A stretch of DNA of 25,146 nucleotides from a virus (IMGVR_UViG_3300019764_000022:1-25146), one strand, 5' to 3'. Shown: positions 14,613 to 22,343, counted from the stretch's first letter. Notes: generated from the letters alone by a model not told the origin. A program made the numbers and translations.

Positions 14613-14640
14613 GTTAAATGTTCCACATGGAACATTTAAC
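14613..14640. repeat. Perfect 13-bp inverted repeat after the tube gene
   Basis: GTTAAATGTTCCA (14613-14625), CA, then TGGAACATTTAAC (14628-14640). The right arm begins at the last base of the tube stop codon. No uridine run follows on the minus strand, so it is not a standard terminator; a transcript-stabilising or processing hairpin after the most abundant tail protein fits. The central 16 bases (14619-14634) also match 15 of 16 bases of a ParB-binding parS. Confidence 0.75.
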
Positions 14641-15023
14641 TATTGTTGTGTTAATTCGCCTGGACCCATTAAAGATATTGCTGCTGTTGCATTTTGTGAA
14701 CTTGTTTGAAATTCTCCTACAATTTGAGCTTGACCTTGATAAGTTACACCACTAGCGTAAGTAATAGCGATTACAAAATAATCTGTACCGTCAGCTAGTC
14801 CTTTTAAATACTCTTGATCTTCTCTACTGTCATCTATTGAAACTGTTATACCATCTATTGAAAGTGGTACTCTAGTCTTAATTAATCTAGCTGTACCATC
14901 TCCATTTGCTTGTACTTCATTTTCAAATCCACCTAATTTTCTTTGAGATTCAATATCTGCAGGAACTGCGAATAATCTTCCACCCAAAGAAATTGACTCT
15001 ATACTTCCACCTATTGCTGCCAT
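14640..15023 (-). CDS. Tail tube protein (Mu gpM-like)
   Basis: A 127-residue protein, the usual length for Mu/P2-type tube proteins. IGGSIESISLGGRLFAVPAD, KLGGFENEVQANGDGTARLI and TRVPLSIDGITVSIDDSRED are typical of the Mu-like tube family. It forms hexameric rings that stack into the inner tube through which DNA passes. It lies directly after the sheath gene, as in Mu, with AAGGAG 8 nt before the ATG. The stop overlaps a strong inverted repeat. Confidence 0.9.
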   Translation of the reverse strand: MAAIGGSIESISLGGRLFAVPADIESQRKLGGFENEVQANGDGTARLIKTRVPLSIDGITVSIDDSREDQEYLKGLADGTDYFVIAITYASGVTYQGQAQIVGEFQTSSQNATAAISLMGPGELTQQ

Positions 15024-15033
15024 AATTTACTCC

Positions 15034-16527
15034 TTACGCTACTACTGTTGGTGTTCCAAAAAAGAAACCAAAGTTTAAATCTACACTAATAATATTAGTA
15101 TTACCGCTAAGTTGTACTGTTGATGCAATATCTAGTCTTTTTGGATTTACCGCACTAATCTCTGCTAAAGTATTCTCTTTTGCTGTTTTAGGGTCTGAAA
15201 TAAGTGCATTTAATCCTAAAGAATCAATAACTGCACCTAATGCAGCTATTGCCATTTTAGGCTTTTTAGCTTCTGGATTAACTGTTGCTTGATTGTCTGG
15301 AATAAGCGGTGCACCGTCCCATTCATCATTTGCAAAAGTCAAATCATAGTTAAAAATTATGTTTTGCAGCTTGACAATATCACATACATATCTATATGCT
15401 GGAACTGGCTCTCCTGTTGGATGATACATAGTAACAGTGTCTGATACCTCAACTACTCCATCTTTTACCTCAACCGTTGAGCTACCTTTAGTAACTGCTA
15501 AATTTCTTTGTACATAATCCCATTGCTCTTCATCTGTTCCTGGTGTTAAATTTGTAGCTTTTTGCGACCCATAATCTCTAGCAGGATTGTTATTTGCTAC
15601 TTTTATGATTCTTGCCAACTCTCTAGCAGCTACTACAAAAGGTAAATCTTTACTACCAGGTGCTACAAGTTGAACATTTGTTCTGTCTGTTTTTCTTGCA
15701 TCTGTTACTGTTGTTGCTGTTGTTACATCAGTTTCTACATTTCCTACAAAAGACATCATAGGTTTCCTTGTTAAAGCTCCCCATCTTCCCTCTCCAAAAA
15801 TAGAAAATTTATCAAGTGTATCTGTATCATCCCAATTCATACAATTTAGGAACATACTTTCCCAAATATTACCAACTTGAACTAGCGCATCATCTACATC
15901 TGGATTTACTAATCCACCTAAAAGCTGACTAATCGCAAATGTAGTTCCTGCTGTTGTTGAGCCATCTATTTTTACATAGATGTCGTTTCCAGTTTCCCCT
16001 TTCCATTTTGCTGTTAGTTGAACATCTGTTGTATTATCAACTGCAACTACTGGCATATCTAAATTTGAATTTATAACCTCAGTAATTTTTGTTACAATAG
16101 TTGCTACTGTATCGCTTGTTGTAATTACGAATTGATCTGATTGAATATTGTTTATAACTACTCTATATGCTGCTGCTTCTGTTTGTGTTCCGCTTGGAGT
16201 AATATCTCCCGTTGCTGCAACTCCACTCTCGTCATCTTCTAGCGGGTAAATAGTTAGAGGAATTGTTCCTATACCATCTCCATTTGCTGGTAGTAATTGT
16301 TGTGTAGCTAAATGAATAGGCGACCCATATCCATAAATACTTCCAGCTTCACTTGCACTTGTTATTTGTCTTTTAGTAGTATCATATACTGCTGTTGTTG
16401 ACCCTTGCCCTACTAATGCTAATCGTTGAGGTAAAAAAAATATCCCACCTTGTAAATTAACAAATTTTGTAGCAATTCCAACAACTCTTGCAACTGCTGA
16501 TATATCTACTGCTGTACTAATTGACAT
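15034..16527 (-). CDS. Contractile tail sheath protein (Mu gpL-like)
   Basis: A 497-residue protein. The N-terminal motif (GGIFFLPQRLALVGQGSTTA, then TSASEAGSIYGYGSPIHLAT) and the C-terminal segment (LNALISDPKTAKENTLAEIS, then PKRLDIASTVQLSGNTNIIS) are hallmarks of the Mu FL-type sheath; the middle (VDDALVQVGNIWESMFLN, GRWGALTRKPMMSFVG) is the variable outer domain. The C-terminus exchanges strands between subunits so that the sheath contracts as one unit. This gene establishes a myovirus-type tail. The start has AAGGAG 6 nt before ATG. Confidence 0.95.
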   Translation of the reverse strand: MSISTAVDISAVARVVGIATKFVNLQGGIFFLPQRLALVGQGSTTAVYDTTKRQITSASEAGSIYGYGSPIHLATQQLLPANGDGIGTIPLTIYPLEDDESGVAATGDITPSGTQTEAAAYRVVINNIQSDQFVITTSDTVATIVTKITEVINSNLDMPVVAVDNTTDVQLTAKWKGETGNDIYVKIDGSTTAGTTFAISQLLGGLVNPDVDDALVQVGNIWESMFLNCMNWDDTDTLDKFSIFGEGRWGALTRKPMMSFVGNVETDVTTATTVTDARKTDRTNVQLVAPGSKDLPFVVAARELARIIKVANNNPARDYGSQKATNLTPGTDEEQWDYVQRNLAVTKGSSTVEVKDGVVEVSDTVTMYHPTGEPVPAYRYVCDIVKLQNIIFNYDLTFANDEWDGAPLIPDNQATVNPEAKKPKMAIAALGAVIDSLGLNALISDPKTAKENTLAEISAVNPKRLDIASTVQLSGNTNIISVDLNFGFFFGTPTVVA

Positions 16528-16540
16528 TGTATCTCCTTAT

Positions 16541-17209
16541 TTAATTTATTGCGTATTGATAATCAGCTTCCGCTATTATCATGCCATCTTCATTTCTTTT
16601 TATATCATTTGATATATACTCTAATTCTTGACCCTCGTATTGTGGCGAAAACTCCAAAAATTTAACAGATAATGACATTCTCATTGCCTGTACTTGTTCT
16701 ATTTGATTTCCTTGCTGTTCTGGTTGAAAAGCTGTAACTGATTGAATCCATCTTTGAGACACTAAAGGTCTTAAATCTAAATATGTGTAAAATGATGACA
16801 TCAATATATTTCTAATTAGTCTATATGCTCTCTGTGCTTCTTTTGCTGATTCTTCATCTCCTGCAAAATGTCCACCTGCAATATTATTTGACGATACTGC
16901 AAATCCATATATATCAATATTAAAAGTTCCATTTATTGTTTGATATTCTACCGTGTTACTTGCGTTACTATCTAAGTTATAATTTTCAAACCATACATTT
17001 ACAATTGGTGTTTTATCTGCAGATTGATTTAACCACTTTTCAAAAGGATTTGACCTTTCTACATAAACGCTTAAATCCCATTTTGTTTGGTCTTTACCAT
17101 CTGTTATTGCTAAAGCTTTTTGATTTGCTATTTCATTTGCTAAAATTTTAGCTATTTTATCTCTTACTATTTCAAATGTATCTCTCTTATCAATTAACTT
17201 ATCAATCAT
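16541..17209 (-). CDS. Tail terminator / neck protein (Mu gp37-like position)
   Basis: A 222-residue protein just before the sheath gene. The N-terminus (MIDKLIDKRDTFEIVRDKIA) is helical; the middle contains TPIVNVWFENYN and TFNIDIYGFAVSSN, an alternating beta region; then AQRAYRLIRNILMSSFYTYL and a C-terminal beta part (AMRMSLSVKFLEFSPQYEG). The pattern (helix, beta sheet with NIDIYG, helix, final 'x-L-x-V' strand before a species-specific tail) suits tail-completion proteins that cap the tail and join it to the head. The ATG overlaps the previous gene by 8 nt, with GGAGC six bases before it. The exact homologue is uncertain. Confidence 0.6.
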   Translation of the reverse strand: MIDKLIDKRDTFEIVRDKIAKILANEIANQKALAITDGKDQTKWDLSVYVERSNPFEKWLNQSADKTPIVNVWFENYNLDSNASNTVEYQTINGTFNIDIYGFAVSSNNIAGGHFAGDEESAKEAQRAYRLIRNILMSSFYTYLDLRPLVSQRWIQSVTAFQPEQQGNQIEQVQAMRMSLSVKFLEFSPQYEGQELEYISNDIKRNEDGMIIAEADYQYAIN

Positions 17210-17600
17210 TATAAAGCTCCAAAATTAATGTAACTATTCCTATTGTTCTATCTGGATTTGATTGCATAACTTTAAAAGTTCCACCATTTCCATTTATGTC
17301 ATTAAACTTGCAAATCCAAGGTTTCATATTTGTATCTGCAATTCCAACTGGTAGTGAAAATCCATTATCCAATAAAGTTGATATTCTAACTGCAACACTT
17401 GCACTTCTACCACTTACTATTGTTCCAGTATCTGGGTCTACAACTTGTGATATGTCGTTTGAGTATCCTTTTAGTCCACCATCTATAATATCTGTTGAAT
17501 TTCCACTTGGATCAATAAGCGTAATACTCCAGCCGAAACCACCTATACTATCTTCTAGTATAAGTTTTAAATCGTTTTCGACTAGAGTTCTTAAATTCAT
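17202..17600 (-). CDS. Head-tail connector / neck protein
   Basis: A 132-residue protein with NDLKLILEDSIGGFGWSITL, IDGGLKGYSNDISQVVDPDT, GRSASVAVRISTLLDNG and the closing SNPDRTIGIVTLILELYN. The same combination recurs in phage proteins placed between FI-like and tail terminator genes, sometimes labelled 'ATP-binding' by legacy annotation without evidence. Its size and position fit lambda FII-type joining proteins, but I see no unambiguous motif. The start overlaps the preceding stop (TAATG), with a weak AGAGAAG ribosome binding site, suggesting coupling. Confidence 0.6.
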   Translation of the reverse strand: MNLRTLVENDLKLILEDSIGGFGWSITLIDPSGNSTDIIDGGLKGYSNDISQVVDPDTGTIVSGRSASVAVRISTLLDNGFSLPVGIADTNMKPWICKFNDINGNGGTFKVMQSNPDRTIGIVTLILELYND

Positions 17601-17953
17601 TATGCTTTTACTTCTCTTTCAACTTCAATGATAAACTTTTTAGTTTTTAAATCGTCAAATACTTTTTTACCACCTGCAAACATACTAGCTTCAATAATAT
17701 CTCCATCTGATTTAACACCTTTTTTTGTTGTTAAACTTTTTCCAGCTGCTATTACATCTACTTTTATCTTTTTTGTTTTGTTTTTTGAAGCTTCTGCAAT
17801 TGCTTCTGCTTCTGCTAGTTTTTGAGCTTCAATTATTTTAGTGATAATATCGTCTTCTTTATCATTACTTGTAAATTCAACTTCTAACTCTTTTAAAATA
17901 GCTTCTTGCTCTTCTCTGTTTAGTTTTTTTAATTCTGCTTTAGTTTGTGCCAT
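17600..17953 (-). CDS. Lambda FI-like DNA-packaging / head protein
   Basis: A 117-residue protein. Residues 1-45 (MAQTKAELKKLNREEQEAIL, then NDKEDDIITKIIEAQK) look like the helix-extended-loop-helix module at the N-terminus of lambda gpFI, which helps present proheads to terminase. A helical Ala/Glu-rich linker (AEAEAIAEASKNKTKK) follows, then a small beta domain (VDVIAAGKSLTTKKGVKSDG). The position directly after the major capsid gene is that of FI in lambda. SD AAGGG precedes ATG. Similarity is of shape rather than strong identity. Confidence 0.55.
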   Translation of the reverse strand: MAQTKAELKKLNREEQEAILKELEVEFTSNDKEDDIITKIIEAQKLAEAEAIAEASKNKTKKIKVDVIAAGKSLTTKKGVKSDGDIIEASMFAGGKKVFDDLKTKKFIIEVEREVKA

Positions 17954-17966
17954 AATTTACCCTTTT

Positions 17967-19049
17967 TTATGCAGTTGTAGTTAAACAACCAAATGTGTCA
18001 ATCGCTGTTGGAATTAATAGAGGTCTTGTTCCAACTTCAATTTCAAGTCCGTCTCCATTACCTAAAATTTGTCCGAACATTTGAATATCTACCATCAACT
18101 CTCCGTTAGAAATTCTTTGAAATAGTTCTTCTGGAACTCGTGGGTCTCTTCCTCCAATTTTTGGAATAAGTCCAAATGTTGCATCTAGTCTCCCCTGAGA
18201 AGAACGAATAATCACTTTATCCGAATCTATATATTGTTTAGTTGTACCATCAGCTGGGTCTTCGTACCAAGCGTCATAAGTCCATACATCATATTTTCTG
18301 TTACCAATTTCCGCAACACCTCTATAGATTCCACCGTTCCCTAATCGTTGCATAGGAACAATTCCGCTACCCTCAATTCTTAATGAATCAAATCTTTTGT
18401 TTATAGCATCATCTGCTATGAAGTTTTCAAATGCTGTCTCTCCCATTTCTAATAAATCAGGGCTTCTTTTCCCATTTTTAGAAATTTCGTTAGCTAAAGC
18501 TGTAATATCTGCTGCAATTGTTGCACCTGATGCACCCCATGAAGCTGAAACAGTTGGAAAGTGTGATGTTTTTGGTTTGAAGTCAATTTCATAAACTGTT
18601 TTGTTTGATTCATCAACTAAATCAATTTTACCAGTTTGTAGAACTTGTGAAGCTTGAAGTTCGATTGTTCTTTGAATTTTCTCATTCATTCCCATACCAA
18701 CATCAACCGCTTTTCTAATTGCGTTTACTTGGAAATCTACAGATTGAAAAGGATCTTCCCCTGGATTTCTTTTAGTTAAATCAAAAGCGTTTACAACTGC
18801 TTTTTCTCTAAGAATTGCAGGTTTATATGCTTTATTTGTAAAAAGTTCCGCAGCGTTCATTCTTGCACCTGTTGAAAGGTCTTGAACTGCAATAGCTACT
18901 TTTCTACCACTTCTTTTTATATCAATTTCTACTTCTTCACTTGAATGAAAGTTTTGTGGTGGTGCTTGAAATTGACCTGCTAAAAATCCTATTGGCTCTA
19001 CGCCATCTTTATACGCTTGAAGCATTACTTTTGTAGTTGTATCACTCAT
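17967..19049 (-). CDS. Major capsid protein, lambda gpE family
   Basis: A 360-residue protein, close to lambda gpE (341). The patterns LSTGARMNAAELFTNKAYKP, LREKAVVNAFDLTKRNPGED and the C-terminal region (KVIIRSSQGRLDATFGLIPK, DIQMFGQILGNGDGLEIEVG) match the gpE family, as do the proximal PDLLEMGETAFENFIADD and the surface NRKYDVWTYDAWYEDP. It forms the icosahedral shell with the HK97 fold. The gene order decoration, capsid mirrors lambda D-E. AAGGAG sits before the ATG. Proteolytic trimming of the N-terminus is possible, but no cleavage site can be assigned. Confidence 0.93.
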   Translation of the reverse strand: MSDTTTKVMLQAYKDGVEPIGFLAGQFQAPPQNFHSSEEVEIDIKRSGRKVAIAVQDLSTGARMNAAELFTNKAYKPAILREKAVVNAFDLTKRNPGEDPFQSVDFQVNAIRKAVDVGMGMNEKIQRTIELQASQVLQTGKIDLVDESNKTVYEIDFKPKTSHFPTVSASWGASGATIAADITALANEISKNGKRSPDLLEMGETAFENFIADDAINKRFDSLRIEGSGIVPMQRLGNGGIYRGVAEIGNRKYDVWTYDAWYEDPADGTTKQYIDSDKVIIRSSQGRLDATFGLIPKIGGRDPRVPEELFQRISNGELMVDIQMFGQILGNGDGLEIEVGTRPLLIPTAIDTFGCLTTTA

Positions 19050-19060
19050 TTTATAACTCC

Positions 19061-19462
19061 TTATTGATTATCTAAAATAGATAATTCTTGTTCACTTAAA
19101 CCAATGATTGTAAAATCTCTTAGTTGGTCCAGCACCGCTTTATCAATGTTTGAATTATCTCCATCTGCATTAATAACTAATCTTTCAAATGAATATTCTC
19201 CACTTAAAGCTGCTCTAATAGAAATATCCCCTGCGCCTGTTGCAACTACATCATAAGTTACTACTGCTTTAGGTATTCCATTTTCATTTGTTACTCCACC
19301 TTTTACAAAAGGTACTAATTTTAAAGATACTGAATCTCTTGCTAGTATTGTTCCTGCAACTATAGTTCCAGCTCCAGCAAATGTTAATAAATCATCCTCA
19401 AAAACACCGTTTTTAATTTCGCAACTTCCTGTATCACAATTTGTTACTGTTAAGTTTGACAT
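19061..19462 (-). CDS. Head decoration protein, lambda gpD-like
   Basis: A 133-residue protein containing the core of the head decoration family: FEDDLLTFAGAGTIVAGTIL (residues about 21-42), a polar loop, AVVTYDVVATGAGDISIRAA, and the closing DQLRDFTIIGLSEQELSILD. gpD-like trimers lock the capsid lattice after expansion. It lies between scaffold and major capsid genes as in lambda. AAAGGAGC precedes ATG by six bases, and the protease stop is one base upstream. Slightly longer than lambda gpD (110) because of its N-terminal CDTGSCEIKN segment with two cysteines. Confidence 0.9.
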   Translation of the reverse strand: MSNLTVTNCDTGSCEIKNGVFEDDLLTFAGAGTIVAGTILARDSVSLKLVPFVKGGVTNENGIPKAVVTYDVVATGAGDISIRAALSGEYSFERLVINADGDNSNIDKAVLDQLRDFTIIGLSEQELSILDNQ

Positions 19463-19463
19463 T

Positions 19464-19838
19464 CTAAGCTCCTTTTACTTTTGATAAGTCTACATTTAAA
19501 ACTTTTGCTAAAGATTGCTCTTTTGCTTCTTGTTTTGCTGATTCTTCATCTTTTCCATTGTCTAGATTCTCTTGTGGAGTTTCTACATTTCCTAAATTTT
19601 CATTTTCTCTATCTTTTTTTTGTTGGTTATTTAAACCAAATGCAGTGTATTTTGCAATAACTGTTTGAGATAAAGATTCGCTCCCCTCAATACATTCTAA
19701 AGCGAATTTATCCGCACCTGTACTTTTTGCCATTTCGATATGAGCGTTTACTCTATCTTTTTCTCCTGCAACACCAGCACTAAATACTTGAGTGTATAAG
19801 TCTGGATATTGCGACTTAAATTCTTCAACTGTTTTCAT
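19464..19838 (-). CDS. Nested scaffold protein (internal start in the protease gene)
   Basis: ATG 19838 encodes Met188 of the protease gene and is preceded by a textbook ribosome binding site (AGGAGA, 5-nt spacing), although it lies in the middle of a coding region. It would give a 124-residue protein (MKTVEEFKSQYPDLYTQVFS ... DLSKVKGA) identical to the C-terminus of the protease. The E-F-K-x-x-Y-P-x-L start followed by G-E-K-D-R-V-N-A-H and Gln-rich helices is characteristic of C-terminal scaffolds in lambda-type heads. Lambda expresses Nu3 in the same way from inside gene C. Separate scaffold would be made in excess of the protease. Confidence 0.7.
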   Translation of the reverse strand: MKTVEEFKSQYPDLYTQVFSAGVAGEKDRVNAHIEMAKSTGADKFALECIEGSESLSQTVIAKYTAFGLNNQQKKDRENENLGNVETPQENLDNGKDEESAKQEAKEQSLAKVLNVDLSKVKGA

Positions 19839-20399
19839 TGATTTCTCCTGTTCTATTTTTTTTTCGATTTGTGCTGACGCTGGGTTTTCTCCCAAATCTT
19901 CTTCACTAAGCCCTACTTTTGCATTTGGTATAGCTGGTATTGTTACGACACTAGCTTCCTGTAGTTGCCATTTTGTAGCCTTATATGTTTTTCTTCCATT
20001 CTCGTTATTCTCTTCTATTAATACTTGTTTATCTATTTGTATCCCTACTGAAAAAGATTTCATTATATTTCTTTCAATTTTTCCAAATATCTCCATAGCT
20101 TTTGAATCTTCTGAATCGAATCTTGCCATTGCTTTAACTTTACCGTCTTCAAGTCTTACATTTTCCCATATTCCTATAGGTAATGAATAATCGTTATGCT
20201 GTAAAAGAACTGGCATTATATCTTTTCTACTAAAATCTATTGCATTTTCACTATGATCTAATATAAGGTCATATACCCCGTCTTTATAATTGTACCTTAT
20301 TACTTTTGTTTCCTCAGATAATACTGCTTTAACTGTTTTGTTTTCACTATCTATAGTGGCATCTACTATTATTGCACTATTAAAATTTGTTTTATCCAT
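19464..20399 (-). CDS. Prohead protease with C-terminal scaffold domain
   Basis: A 311-residue protein. Residues 1-160 match the HK97-family prohead serine protease: H68 in MPVLLQHNDYSLPIG, S117 in IMKSFSVGI, and the following LQEASVVTIPAIPNAKVGLS. H and S would be catalytic, with a nearby acidic residue (E153 region). Residues 188-311 are a helical scaffold module. It directs capsid assembly and then degrades the scaffold. The gene overlaps the portal stop by 8 nt, with GGAGTAAGTA before ATG. Lambda gpC uses a ClpP-like fold instead, so the head is lambda-like with an HK97-type protease. Confidence 0.85.
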   Translation of the reverse strand: MDKTNFNSAIIVDATIDSENKTVKAVLSEETKVIRYNYKDGVYDLILDHSENAIDFSRKDIMPVLLQHNDYSLPIGIWENVRLEDGKVKAMARFDSEDSKAMEIFGKIERNIMKSFSVGIQIDKQVLIEENNENGRKTYKATKWQLQEASVVTIPAIPNAKVGLSEEDLGENPASAQIEKKIEQEKSMKTVEEFKSQYPDLYTQVFSAGVAGEKDRVNAHIEMAKSTGADKFALECIEGSESLSQTVIAKYTAFGLNNQQKKDRENENLGNVETPQENLDNGKDEESAKQEAKEQSLAKVLNVDLSKVKGA

Positions 20400-21984
20400 T
20401 ACTTACTCCTATATTTGTTAAATCTGCTATAAGCCCAGCATCTTGAAGTGGTTTTTGTGCTATAGCTTTTTGCTCGTTTTCTCTCTTTTGTTGCTGAATT
20501 ACTTTAGAGTATTTCATACCTGTAATATCTCTACTCGCTCTATCTGCTGTAACCCAACCTCTATCGTACAACTCTCCATATGCTTTAGCTGTTTTAAGTA
20601 AATCAATACTAGGCTTAATTGCACCAGCCCAATTTGACATAACCCATGCACCGTATTTATCCCACTGATTAGTTCTGTATGCTTCTAAAAATCCATCTGC
20701 TTTTATATTATCATTTAGTATTTCAGCTAAAAAGAAGTCTTCGTAAACATAGCTTAAAAAATTATCTCCGAAATCATCTCGCATTTTTTCAAGATACATT
20801 TTAAACTCACTAACCGCGGCTTGACTTGCGGAATAATTTGAACTAAATCCTAATGTCATTATTTCTGGTGGCATTTCATTCGCCCACGCTATTGCGTTTA
20901 TAATAGCCTCTTCAAATACTGCAAAATTAACATTTGGTCTTTTAGTATCGTATGAATGTGGTTTTTCTCCATGTTGTAATTCTTGGAAAATTAGCCCTGG
21001 CATTTGTGCTGAAAATTCAACATCTTTACGACCTTGGCTATCATTTTGAGTTTGAATAGTATCTTTTCTAGTAGCTGATTGAGAAAATGGGGTCGACGAC
21101 ATTTTATCCTCTCCCTTTTCAATCCATAAAGCTAACATTGCATTTATAACAGCTGCTCTCTGTTCACTATCTCTATATCTATCAATCTCTTTTAATGATT
21201 GCATAACTAATCCCAATAGTGACTGACCTCGCACCTGTCCTATTAGTTTTTCAGTACCATAATATAAAAATGCTTGTTTTCTTCCAGTTCTAGAAGTATT
21301 TACAGGTATTCTTGTATATTTTCCTTTTTCATTTTGAACATAGTATGCAATGTGTCTTTTTGATTGATTTAATTCTACACCATAATCAATGGTATTTCCT
21401 CTTGCTTTTATCTCTTTTAATAAGCTATCACTCATTGGTGTTTTTACATTTTCAGCGTCTATAAGTTGAACATTAGGAGTTCCATTTTTATTTGTTCTTA
21501 GAACTACAAGCACATCTCCACTTACTATAGCCATCATTCTAGCGTTTCTTTGAATAGCTGCAAATTTTTCTTGTCTTGAGTAATCACAAAGCTTTTCAGA
21601 TTTTCCCCATATCTCAAATCTTCTCTCTATTGTTTCCGCAAATTTATCCGCTTCCTCATCTGAAATACCTAAAATAATATTATCTGGCATTGCTTCTAGT
21701 TTTAAGCCTTTATTTATTTCATTTGTGATTAATCTTCTAATTAATCCTCTTGCATATAAATTTTCATTAAAAAGTTGTTTTGATCTTTTTCTCAAAGTCC
21801 AATAGTCTACTATCTCAAAGTCTTTTGTAACTCCAAATCCTCCAGGGAACTTTTCCCCACTCCAATAGTTAGATTGATAAGGTACATCATAGCTCGGTAA
21901 ATTTGCTAAATCTATTTTTTGTTTGTTTTGTTTTTTTTGTTTGTTTTTTTTGTTTTGTTTTTTTTGTTTGTTATGTTTTACCAT
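20392..21984 (-). CDS. Portal protein, lambda gpB family
   Basis: A 530-residue protein, close to lambda gpB (533). Motifs: ENLYARGLIRRLITNEINKG, SGDVLVVLRTNKNGTPNVQL, DRYRDSEQRAAVINAMLALW, MPGLIFQELQHGEKPHSYDT and the strongly conserved NEMPPEIMTLGFSSNYSASQ. Twelve copies form the ring through which DNA is packaged and which binds the tail. The first 24 residues are unusual: almost only Lys, Gln and Asn in two repeats. The start codon lies within the gpW stop (ATGGTAA), with GGGAG six bases before it, so they are coupled. Confidence 0.93.
   Translation of the reverse strand: MVKHNKQKKQNKKNKQKKQNKQKIDLANLPSYDVPYQSNYWSGEKFPGGFGVTKDFEIVDYWTLRKRSKQLFNENLYARGLIRRLITNEINKGLKLEAMPDNIILGISDEEADKFAETIERRFEIWGKSEKLCDYSRQEKFAAIQRNARMMAIVSGDVLVVLRTNKNGTPNVQLIDAENVKTPMSDSLLKEIKARGNTIDYGVELNQSKRHIAYYVQNEKGKYTRIPVNTSRTGRKQAFLYYGTEKLIGQVRGQSLLGLVMQSLKEIDRYRDSEQRAAVINAMLALWIEKGEDKMSSTPFSQSATRKDTIQTQNDSQGRKDVEFSAQMPGLIFQELQHGEKPHSYDTKRPNVNFAVFEEAIINAIAWANEMPPEIMTLGFSSNYSASQAAVSEFKMYLEKMRDDFGDNFLSYVYEDFFLAEILNDNIKADGFLEAYRTNQWDKYGAWVMSNWAGAIKPSIDLLKTAKAYGELYDRGWVTADRASRDITGMKYSKVIQQQKRENEQKAIAQKPLQDAGLIADLTNIGVSNG
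21922..21972 (-). repeat. Two 24-nt A-rich repeats at the portal N-terminus
   Basis: Codons 5-12 and 14-21 both encode NKQKKQNK with identical DNA, separated by one Lys codon (period 27 nt). Several runs of eight A make the stretch a likely site for polymerase slippage and copy-number change. Confidence 0.85.
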
Positions 21985-22229
21985 GCTGGTCTCCCAACTT
22001 GTACACCTCTATTGCTTAATCTATTTTCTAAAATAGTAAGTCTATTATATAATGAATCTAATGTTTTATTTAATTCATCTATGTTAAATCTTGTTACTTG
22101 CGTTGTTGATTGACCTGTATCTAGTCTATATGATTGAACTCCACCACTTAATGCTATAAGCGCATCTTCAATGGCTTCTATTTGAGCTTTTGTTTTAGTA
22201 ATCCGTTCTTGTATGTAAGTTGAATCCAT
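21978..22229 (-). CDS. Head-tail joining protein, lambda gpW-like
   Basis: An 83-residue protein. The N-terminal helix (IQERITKTKAQIEAIEDALI), the small loop ALSGGVQSYRLDTGQS, and the second helix (IDELNKTLDSLYNRLTILEN) follow the helix-beta-hairpin-helix plan of gpW, and the ending GVQVGRPAW corresponds to the Gly-Pro-x-Gly-Phe-Tyr end of gpW. In lambda, gpW stabilises packaged DNA at the portal and is required before tail attachment. It is the first gene of the second transcript, 12 bases after an 11-codon leader, with TTAAAGG nine bases before ATG. It overlaps the portal start by 7 nt. Confidence 0.8.
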   Translation of the reverse strand: MDSTYIQERITKTKAQIEAIEDALIALSGGVQSYRLDTGQSTTQVTRFNIDELNKTLDSLYNRLTILENRLSNRGVQVGRPAW

Positions 22230-22241
22230 TAATATAAACCT

Positions 22242-22277
22242 TTAAGTCATAATTTCAGACTCTTTGTTTGTTGCCAT
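22242..22277 (-). CDS. Eleven-codon leader ORF before the gpW-like gene
   Basis: ATG 22277 opens MATNKESEIMT then TAA, with AAAAGGAAA as a good ribosome binding site. It is the first ORF in the transcript from the promoter at 22314-22342, and its stop is 12 bases before the gpW start. It may be a leader peptide that sets gpW translation, or simply a chance short ORF. The site is inside a 12-bp palindrome. Confidence 0.35.
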   Translation of the reverse strand: MATNKESEIMT

Positions 22278-22280
22278 TTT

Positions 22281-22292
22281 CCTTTTAAAAGG
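22281..22292. repeat. Palindrome covering the leader ribosome binding site
   Basis: CCTTTTAAAAGG is a perfect 12-base palindrome. Its right half on the minus strand is the AAAAGG of the leader ribosome binding site, so folding in the mRNA could hide it, or it could be a protein-binding site just inside the transcript. Confidence 0.4.
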
Positions 22293-22313
22293 TACTTTGG
22301 ACTTAATTGTGTA

Positions 22314-22342
22314 AGTATATCATAAGTTAAGCTTAATTACAA
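22314..22342 (-). promoter_or_regulatory. Promoter of the head-tail operon
   Basis: On the minus strand TTGTAA (22342-22337), a 17-nt spacer and TATACT (22319-22314) preceded by TGA (extended -10). It lies between the terminase stop and the gpW leader. The spacer contains the perfect palindrome TTAAGCTTAA (22327-22336), a possible operator. TATGATATACTT is identical to the core of the terminase promoter. Confidence 0.65.
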
Positions 22343-22343
22343 G

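Noticed and set aside
14619-14634. Calling the inverted repeat a true parS centromere
   Set aside because: One central mismatch, a position inside a late operon right after a stop codon, and no ParA/ParB gene in the window; left as an open observation only.
19792-20190. Plus-strand ORF of 132 codons opposite the protease gene
   Set aside because: Antisense shadow rich in Ser, Phe and Cys; the opposite strand has clear protease and scaffold motifs.
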